Source: Gnetum montanum (taxonomy: Eukaryota; Streptophyta; Gnetopsida; Gnetales; Gnetaceae). Taken from it: DNA of 64,000 bases. The position numbers and the translations under genes were made by a program. Below are positions 57,577 to 64,000 of this stretch, piece after piece. The notes under the pieces are model-generated. The model was given only the letters and a program-made list of their open reading frames with translations. It did not search any database and was not told where the DNA came from. How positions within the stretch are numbered: position 1 is the stretch's first letter; the number at the start of each line of letters is the position of its first letter. The stretch covers positions 31,994 through 95,993 of the forward strand of contig MNCI01009443.1 in the NCBI GenBank assembly GCA_015680685.1, in the 5' to 3' direction.

Positions 57577-58438
57577 TGATGACCACCTTCTTTGACATCC
57601 GAACGTCAGGTACTCAATGTTGGAGCCAATAAGCGATGTCAAATACCTGATGTTGTCTCCTCTAGGCTTGCTTATAAATACAACACTTAGGTGCCTGGTT
57701 GAGATAATGAATAAGTAGTAGGGAAGATAATTTTAGTTTTCAATTTTTGATAGTCTTTCTTAGAGTCTTATTATTTCTAATGCATGCTTACAGTGTGATT
57801 TTTGTAATCATACGGCACCGTTGTTTAAGTGTGACATACTTGAACAAGTTACATGACTAGCAATAAATATTAAGATTATTCCCATAATTACATCATCCAA
57901 TTAGATTATTATTGCTTTTAATTGTTAATTATTTTCTATTCTCTTTAGTTAAATGTTTCCATTTATTGTTATTTACTATTCTTGTCATTAAGTGAAATGC
58001 ATACGCCTTAATCACGAGCATTAAAGTGTAGATACTTGGTAATCCAGCAATGTATTGTTTGGCACACCTAGTGACATATGCTTGGTAATTCCAAAAGTAG
58101 TCTCACAAAGTCCAAGATGTATACAAATGATTAAGGGTAGATACTCATCGCACGTAGGCTAGTTAGAGTTCACTTTCCATTGTTCATTAGCTTAATCAAT
58201 TTACCTCTTTATTGTCATTAGGAGTAGCAAAGTAAAATTAGACAACATCATACACCTCACTTTGGACTAAACCATACGTGACAAAGCTACCATTAGTCCA
58301 AGTGGGAAGACAATGAACTACGATCAGAGTATAACAATCTCAATGCCACAACTAGTCCCATCCATAGAATTCGACCGAATCATGCGTGAACATTTGTGAT
58401 TCGTATGGTTGGGCATAGGGGTACCTCATTGCTCATCA
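57577..58438 (+). repeat. 3' LTR of copy B4
   Basis: It probably starts TGATGACCACC (57577) after AGATGGTGTAAG, and ends GCTCATCA (58438), 862 bases. TATAAATA is at 57673-57680. Inverted words lie before it: TTTGACATCC (57591) with CGATGTCAAA (57634), and AACGTCAGGTA (57601) with TACCTGATGTT (57644). The sequence after 58438 is TTAAG; the matching 5' flank is lost. Confidence 0.75.
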
Positions 58439-58569
58439 TTAAGAAATTGCCTCACTTGGATAATATTGATGCTACTAGTAAGGCTACCTATAATTGCTTT
58501 AAGAACAAGGAAATATCCTTGGCATTTAGTTTTTGGCAAGCTTGTGAATCAAAGGATATTCTCTTGATT

Positions 58570-60164
58570 CTTGCAAGTGTATCATGATAGGGCAACATCC
58601 CTTGGGATATTCATATTGAAGAAAATTGCATCCATCATCTCCTTCTAAAGTAGAATAAGCAAACTCTTCAATTACAACAAATTTTCCTTTTTACCTATAT
58701 ATCTCTCTTCTTGTCTACTTCTTTTTTTTCTTTTCTTTTACCTTGCAAGTGTCTCCTCTATCTTCTCTTCTACTATCTTTAATATGGTTGCAAACTTCTC
58801 ATCCATGAAATTCCACATCTTTTCAACCTATACCACAATTTATAAACTAGGTTTTTAAATTAACAAAGTTTTTCTTTGAATTACCTCCTCCATTAGCTCA
58901 TCATCTTTTCCCATCTTAGAGGCATGAACATCATTCCTGCAAAGGGATGGATCCTTGTTGTATTTCTTTACACTTTCCTTTTTTTAAAGTTCTCATTCCT
59001 CTTTGGCCACCTAATTAATATGCCTTTGGATTCAATAAACTCGCAGCTCTAATAGTCATCCCTAGGCATTGACCCTAAGAGTCTTTCCTATCTTCTTCCA
59101 TAACTCATCTATAATATGCCTTAGATACTCCCATTAAGGGAAGCTAATACCTGGGCACTACTATAGGAGTGAATAGAACCTACCCAAAGTTACAACAAGG
59201 GATTTGTGATTCCCTTATCTCCATCCATGGATGTGCTTTCTCAAATTAGACACCACTAAATATTTGGTATTGATCATTGAATAGCTCAAACTTGGTACTC
59301 CATTTGTGGATGATGTTTAGTTCTAAGGATTTGTACCAACACTTAGCTTCTTTAATTAGTATTCTTAGGAATAGCTTAAGTATTAAGCATTCATTTTCAA
59401 CATTTTGCAAGATGCAAGCATCATGGAAGGCTTCCAAACGATTATGTAGATCAACATTATAGCCTCCTTCAAATATTGGAATATTGTTCATGTCAAGCCA
59501 CTTGATGTGACTCTCTCTTTGATGCCTAGTAGGTACTCTAATAGTCTCTCTAATGTTTATCATACATCTTGTAGCTCATAAGAGTTCATCATAGTCATAG
59601 ATTCTATCATGACCATAATCCCTTCTGTATTCTCTACCATGTCTTCTACCATTTCTATGCTCTAGATCATTATATTAATTTATGTTTCTATTCCTATCCC
59701 CACCTTCCATCTCTACCATGTTGCTTATCTTGATCTCTATTTGCAACACATTCTCCTAGTTTATACTCATCCTCATTAGAATTTGACAATGAGGATGGGA
59801 AACTAGAAGCTTCCTTATCTAGTGGTATACAATGTTTCCTTGCAAAATTTTCCATCTCATTTGTTCATCTTGATGAAAGATGACGGAAAATTCTAGATAT
59901 GAGGTATTATGATGATGGTAGATAACTTTTACTTAATAAGGTGTTTTATTATAATCATTGTGATTGACCTTGTCACAATCCTTACAATGTTATAATTAGT
60001 AAGTGGGGAATCATTCCTATGAGAAGCAATTAGGTTGAATCAATGTATGTGTAACCTATTAAAATATGAATATTTTCAAAAGGTAAATCATTAAGCTTTT
60101 AACAATAATCATTTATGATATCAACTCTTCTAGAACACTAGTACCATCCCCAACAACAGTACCA
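58570..60164 (-). pseudogene. gag and primer site of family-B copy B5
   Basis: The primer site TGGTACTGTTGTTGGGGA (minus, 60147-60164) adjoins the LTR to its right. The gag core is seen leftwards: HIKWLDMNNIPIFEGGYNVDL (about 59505-59440), AFHDACILQNVENE, EAKCWYKSLELNIIHKW (about 59350-59300). A degenerate knuckle lies near 58640-58590 (CNFLQYEYPKGC pattern). Stops are frequent. The copy ends against B4 at about 58440-58570. Confidence 0.6.
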
Positions 60165-60165
60165 A

Positions 60166-60780
60166 TGATAACCGATGAGCAACCCCTATGTCTAATCATA
60201 CAAATCACAAGCATTGTGAGTAACTCTATAATAATATATGAATGGACCTAACATGGCTTCTAAATAGTTAAGAGTTAATAACATATTGCTATCTTCCCAC
60301 TTGGACTATATGTAGTTTGAAGACATATGGTTTAGTTTAAAGTGAGGTAGATGATATGATATTGTTCAACAATTAAGTAGCTAAGGTAAAATATAGAATT
60401 TAATTAATTAAAATAATTGACAATAAAAGTAAATCCTAATCTAGGCTAAGGATGATAAGCATTAATTCTTGATTTTTTATACATATCTTCGATGATTGTA
60501 ACCACTATTGGGATTACCAAGCAATATGCTACTAGGTGTACTAAGTAATATCACTACTAGATTATCAAGCAATTATACATTATATTCAAAACTAGTTGTG
60601 CTCTTTCCACCATGTTACTATTATGCTTGAAAAGGTAAATCATTAAGCTAAATACATTGGAATATAAAGAATATCAAAAGAATAAATGCTTGGAAAATAA
60701 ATTCAATTTTAAGAAAAAATGTTGCAATAGAGGGAAATAATCTCAATCTTTATTGCTAGTAATTATAACATCTTTTTCCT
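60166..60780 (-). repeat. 5' LTR of copy B5, truncated by element D
   Basis: It starts TGATAACCGATGAGC on the plus strand next to the primer site and follows the family LTR up to CAATCTTTATTGCTAGT near 60758. The promoter part is missing: at 60781 a different LTR begins. Confidence 0.65.
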
Positions 60781-61274
60781 TGTTAAGGGTGGAATTGTAT
60801 TATTAATTAGGTAATTAATCTTTGAAAGAAAGGGTGCCTCATTATGAGAAACTGTAACTCTTCACAAAACTCCTAGGGGATGCATTTGACCTGTGACATT
60901 TAAGACTAGACTTAGAGGTTGTGTTAGCATAAAGTTGTAAAGCCATATTGGTGAGTGATGAGAGCTAAGTGAAGTAGGATAATAAGGAACTACTCATCTC
61001 TTTCATATGATAACCTGACCATGGTGGTAGTGTTGAATTGTCTCTAAGGATCCTATGTGTCACAAGAAAATAACCTAAGGCCATTGACAATGTACTCAAC
61101 AAATTTCATTAATAAAGTTATGTTGTTCATTTCCTTTTCAATTACATTCCTCTACAAATATTTGTAAGTTAAATGAATGATCTAGATTATTTGCATGTCA
61201 GACAATGATTCTACATCATAAATGATTAAATTCATTAACATCTAGAAATGGGATGTCACATTTGGTATCAAAGA
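60781..61274 (+). repeat. LTR plus primer site of an unrelated element (D)
   Basis: The stretch runs from TGTTAAGGG (60781) to GGATGTCACA (61260), 480 bases with TG...CA ends. TTTGGTATCAAAGA follows (61261-61274), close to the initiator-Met primer site TGGTATCAGAGC common in plant Copia and Gypsy elements. Little internal sequence follows before the gene relic. The class cannot be decided. Confidence 0.55.
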
Positions 61275-61369
61275 AAACCACAGTACAAGAGCCAAAAGTC
61301 AATTAAAAGAAAAAAAGTATCACTAATGTTTTTATTTAATATAAGAAAGAGAGTACATCATTAAACAAG

Positions 61370-62890
61370 GTGAGATATGGAAAGAAGTGCAAACATGGTC
61401 AACATAGGCTGATAAATCATCCAGTTTAAAGGATTGAAGGAGATCTCTAGCAACCTTTACTTAAGTCACCCATTCTTCCTTGGTGGCATTATCCTTTTCA
61501 AGTACATCTTAATATCCAGTCAAGCCATCATAGAGTTGCCAAATGTATTTTGTGGCACTTTTAGTAGTAGCCTTCACCTAGTGAGCCTTGCAAGTTTTGA
61601 GTCTAACGGGTTAACTTGAAGAATCCGTTATGCCACATTATTATACCATTTCTTCTCCTTACTCTGTATACATAAGATCAAGACCGTAAGTAATAAAAAA
61701 ATAAAAAAGAAGAAGGATTCACTAATGATGTAAAGCTTATCATTTTCACTTATAATTTAGCAAGTGTGAGGCCAAGCAATTAGCAATTTCCAGTTTCCCT
61801 AAGATCTGTTCAAGAGTTTTAGTGACAATTGAAGCATCATCAAGGATGGTATGAAATGTTGATGAACTACCAGATTACACCAACTCATAATCACTTTTGA
61901 AGTCACATGATTTGGACTCCCTTAAGTGATATAAATCTTGAAAAATAGAGTGCAAAGTATTCTTAGCGATTTAATCCCTAAGACTACAAAGAAGAACAAG
62001 TTCTTCCTCTACAACAACCACCATTTTTCCTAAGAAATAAGATGAGCCCTTGATGGTAACCAAGGGAGTCTCATTGCTATAAAGAGATCAAGAAATAGAG
62101 AGAATCAATACAATCTATGAGCCTCTAAATAGAGTCAAACTCTTGCCTAGAGTACCTATGGAGACCGTATTGAAGGAGATTTCAATGGTGGGATAGTAGT
62201 TTTCATAGAACCAAATTTCTCTGGGGAATCTCTTCCAACTCTTGGATGAAGTACTCTTGACCCAAGGACATCTGCAACACAAATATGAGAGTAACATTAA
62301 AAAGGAAAGTATTCAAAACTTGATAATTCATAGGTAGTTAAATTTACCTCTAGTTCTTTTCACTTCTCTTTTTGTTTCTCACTTGAACCCTGTCCATTAG
62401 AATCTTTTTCAATGTGTTAATTTTAATTAAAATCAAGTGTAATATGGATACATGTATAACAAAATAGTAATAGCAATAAAAATAAAAATCTATCGATAAA
62501 TAACCTTGGCACTAGGTTTCATTACCACTACCTCTTCCTTTCTCAGATTTTCTTTCTTAGCATCTTCTTCTGATTTGGTTTATAGCCTAAAGTGCACTAC
62601 CACATAAATACTGTAAAGATAAATAATTAATACATAAGAAAACTATATAAATAAAAACAAAAATTTTATACCTCATTGGATCCTTCTAGATTCCAAACCT
62701 GTGTAATAGCTTCTCAACCTTTTTTTAAAACCTTCAATGAAAGTCCACACAACTCTTTATTCCTCAAGAAACTCAAGTTATAGGTGAGGATTGTAACAAT
62801 GGAGACTATTATTTGAAGCATCATAACTTAAGATTAAGGTTATAATTAACATAACCACAACATATGGTATAAGATTTCTCAGGATTCCTC
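61370..62890 (-). pseudogene. Multi-exon host-gene relic, not identified
   Basis: Reading leftwards on the minus strand, coding-like pieces end at splice-like borders: 62755-62672 (ELCGLSLKVLKKG, donor GTATAAA), 62610-62505 (acceptor TTTACAG, donor GTTATT), 62389-62348 (acceptor GACAG, donor GTAAAT), 62271-62156 (acceptor TTGCAG, donor GTACTC), about 62076-61752 (acceptor TTTATAG; NETPLVTIKGSSYFLGKMVV.., 108 codons with two TAA) and about 61577-61370 (KATTKSATKYIWQLYDGL.., with TAA and TAG). More coding-like sequence lies at 63010-62825 (HGAKIGRVYDWSLSCF). The stops and the loose donors argue for a dead copy. I do not recognise the family. No retrotransposon motif is present. Confidence 0.5.
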
Positions 62891-63009
62891 TTAGTGGTAG
62901 TAGCAAACTTCATGGCAAGGTATAAAGTAGAAAAACAAGAGAGAGACCAATCATATACCCTACCAATTTTAGCACCATGAAGAAGATACATTGAGTAGGA
63001 ATTAACATG

Positions 63010-63455
63010 GGAAGACTAGGGATTTCATAAAACCTTGCTGTATATGAACTAACATAATTGATAATCAATTTTATTAATAAAATCAACTTGATAATATGCC
63101 TTCTAAGAAAGCATGAAATCAATAATAATTATCTATTTTCCATCAAAAGACTCAAAATTTGGTAGATTACATGCTAAGTACGAAAGGACTTGCCCTAGTC
63201 TAAAAATCTAAAACTATTCGAATGATAGCAGGATTAATTACGAATCTTTTGAAAGTCATTCTTAAAAGAAAACTTTCCTAGATATGGTAAATATTACACA
63301 ACTACCTTATGACATCCATATACTAAGCAATTTTAAAAAGGAGAAAAACTAATAACTTCAATAACCTAGAACTCTACAACTACTACTCAAAAGGGTTGAT
63401 TCAAAGATTAAGAGCAAAAAGACCTACTTTCCCCATAAATTTATAGAGAGGATCT
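63010..63455. other. Unassigned A/T-rich sequence
   Basis: No domain or repeat partner was recognised. It separates the gene relic from the truncated LTR of B6. Confidence 0.4.
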
Positions 63456-63457
63456 AT

Positions 63458-63755
63458 AAACCTTAGTAATAGTTTAGGTTAGTTTAGACTTCATTTCCTA
63501 TTACTCATTAGCTTAATCAAGATTATTTTCCATTGCCTCTAGGAGTAGCATTAGTTTAGGATCATATCATACGCCTCACTCTAGACTAAACCATACATGA
63601 CAAAACAAATACTAGTACAGGTGGGAAGACAGTGAACTGCAATCAACGTGTAACGATCTAGATACCACAACTAGCCTGTCCATGGAGTTCAATCGGATCT
63701 TGCGTGAATGTTCATATTTGTATGGTTGAGTGTAGGGGTACCTCGCCACTTATCA
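63458..63755 (+). repeat. 5' LTR of copy B6, start truncated
   Basis: It matches the 3' part of the family-B LTRs (ATTAGCTTAATCAAG.., TAGACTAAACCATACATGA, GTAGGGGTACCTCGCC) and ends CACTTATCA. The promoter half is missing. Confidence 0.75.
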
Positions 63756-63756
63756 T

Positions 63757-63774
63757 TGGCACCGTTGCCAGGGA
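63757..63774 (+). promoter_or_regulatory. Primer-binding site of copy B6
   Basis: TGGCACCGTTGCCAGGGA, one base after the LTR; only two differences from the tRNA-Asp-type site, the best preserved in the window. Confidence 0.85.
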
Positions 63775-63894
63775 TGGTGCTAGTTATTTAGATTAGTTAC
63801 ATCATACAAGATCGCTGTAACAAAACCTTGACAATATATCTTTCAGAAAAATAATAATAATAATTGTAATTAAATCACACACAAATTTACAACC

Positions 63895-64000
63895 ATGTCT
63901 CTCCTACAAGACTATAATAATGCCACATCTAGTGAGGCAGTTCATTGGACAACCAACGAATATTATGACAATGAAGATTGGAGTACGCAACCTGAGGTGG
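63895..64000 (+). CDS. Start of gag of copy B6, runs off the window
   Basis: ATG at 63895, then 35 codons without a stop to the window end (MSLLQDYNNATSSEAVHWTT..). The start equals that of B4 (MSLPHRSDN) in sequence and in distance from the primer site. The product is the Gag of a family-B element. Whether the gene stays open beyond the edge cannot be seen. Confidence 0.6.
   Translation, partial: MSLLQDYNNATSSEAVHWTTNEYYDNEDWSTQPEV

Larger units (their letters stand above)
44480..58438 (+). mobile_element. Family-B copy B4, split by nested copy B3
   Basis: Without B3 it is about 6.9 kb: 5' LTR (44480-44769 plus 51803-51964, start missing), primer site, gag, non-coding module, extra ORF and 3' LTR (57577-58438). 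Layout equals that of B2 in the opposite orientation. There is no protease, RT or integrase that I could recognise, so it is non-autonomous. Left flank is the pol remnant; right flank is minus-strand copy B5. Confidence 0.8.

Noticed and set aside
1-64000. tRNA, rRNA or other structural RNA genes
   Set aside because: None was recognised by eye; the tRNA-like words found are retrotransposon primer sites of 12-18 bases. A covariance-model search could not be run.

Overview
This window is nuclear DNA of a seed plant, most likely a flowering plant with a repeat-rich genome; the species cannot be fixed from sequence alone. The evidence is one intron-containing plant gene with GT-AG introns in a bed of nested, decayed LTR retrotransposons. 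There are no operons, no ribosome-binding sites and no bacterial or organellar gene content. Most open frames are chance frames or pieces of broken retrotransposon polyproteins.

Layout. 1-857: non-coding remnant of an Athila-like element (family B). 858 to about 16.9 kb: a large, decayed Ty3/Gypsy element of the Tat type (family A), with a 5' LTR, gag, protease, a roughly 4.8 kb spacer carrying a minus-strand extra ORF, then RT, two RNase H domains and integrase; its 3' LTR is missing. About 16.95-24.54 kb: minus-strand family-B copy B1 (RT start, protease, gag, 5' LTR), carrying two nested solo LTRs (20258-21196 and 22577-24487), both with target-site duplications. About 24.75-33.5 kb: minus-strand copy B2 (LTR, extra ORF, non-coding module, gag, LTR). 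34.27-37.54 kb: the only intact host gene, a six-exon UBC7/UBE2G-class ubiquitin-conjugating E2. 39.4-40.0 kb: LINE reverse-transcriptase fragment. 40.0-44.3 kb: minus-strand Gypsy pol remnant (integrase, RNase H, RT), interrupted around an LTR at about 40448-41651. About 44.48-58.44 kb: forward copy B4, whose 5' LTR is split by a complete minus-strand copy B3 (44770-51797, duplication CCATA). 58.57-60.78 kb: minus-strand gag and 5' LTR of copy B5. 60781-61274: an unrelated LTR with an initiator-Met-type primer site (D). About 61.37-62.89 kb: a minus-strand, multi-exon host-gene relic I could not name. 63.46-64 kb: 5' LTR, primer site and gag start of forward copy B6, which runs off the window.

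How the parts relate. Family B has a tRNA-Asp-type primer site and LTRs of about 0.77-0.94 kb. The copies whose interiors can be read (B2, B3, B4) lack RT and integrase, so they look mobilised in trans; the pol remnant at 40.0-44.3 kb has the sequence style expected of the helper. Families A and B both carry what looks like the same 'plant transposon protein' type of extra ORF, in different positions and orientations. Every LTR subfamily has its own short palindromic word, repeated just upstream of the LTR TATA box.

Several single Ns mark assembly joins where a short segment is inverted or duplicated. They affect reading frames at 10.35-10.97, 12.66-12.78, 24.67-24.81, 47.63-47.68 and 52.13-52.24 kb.
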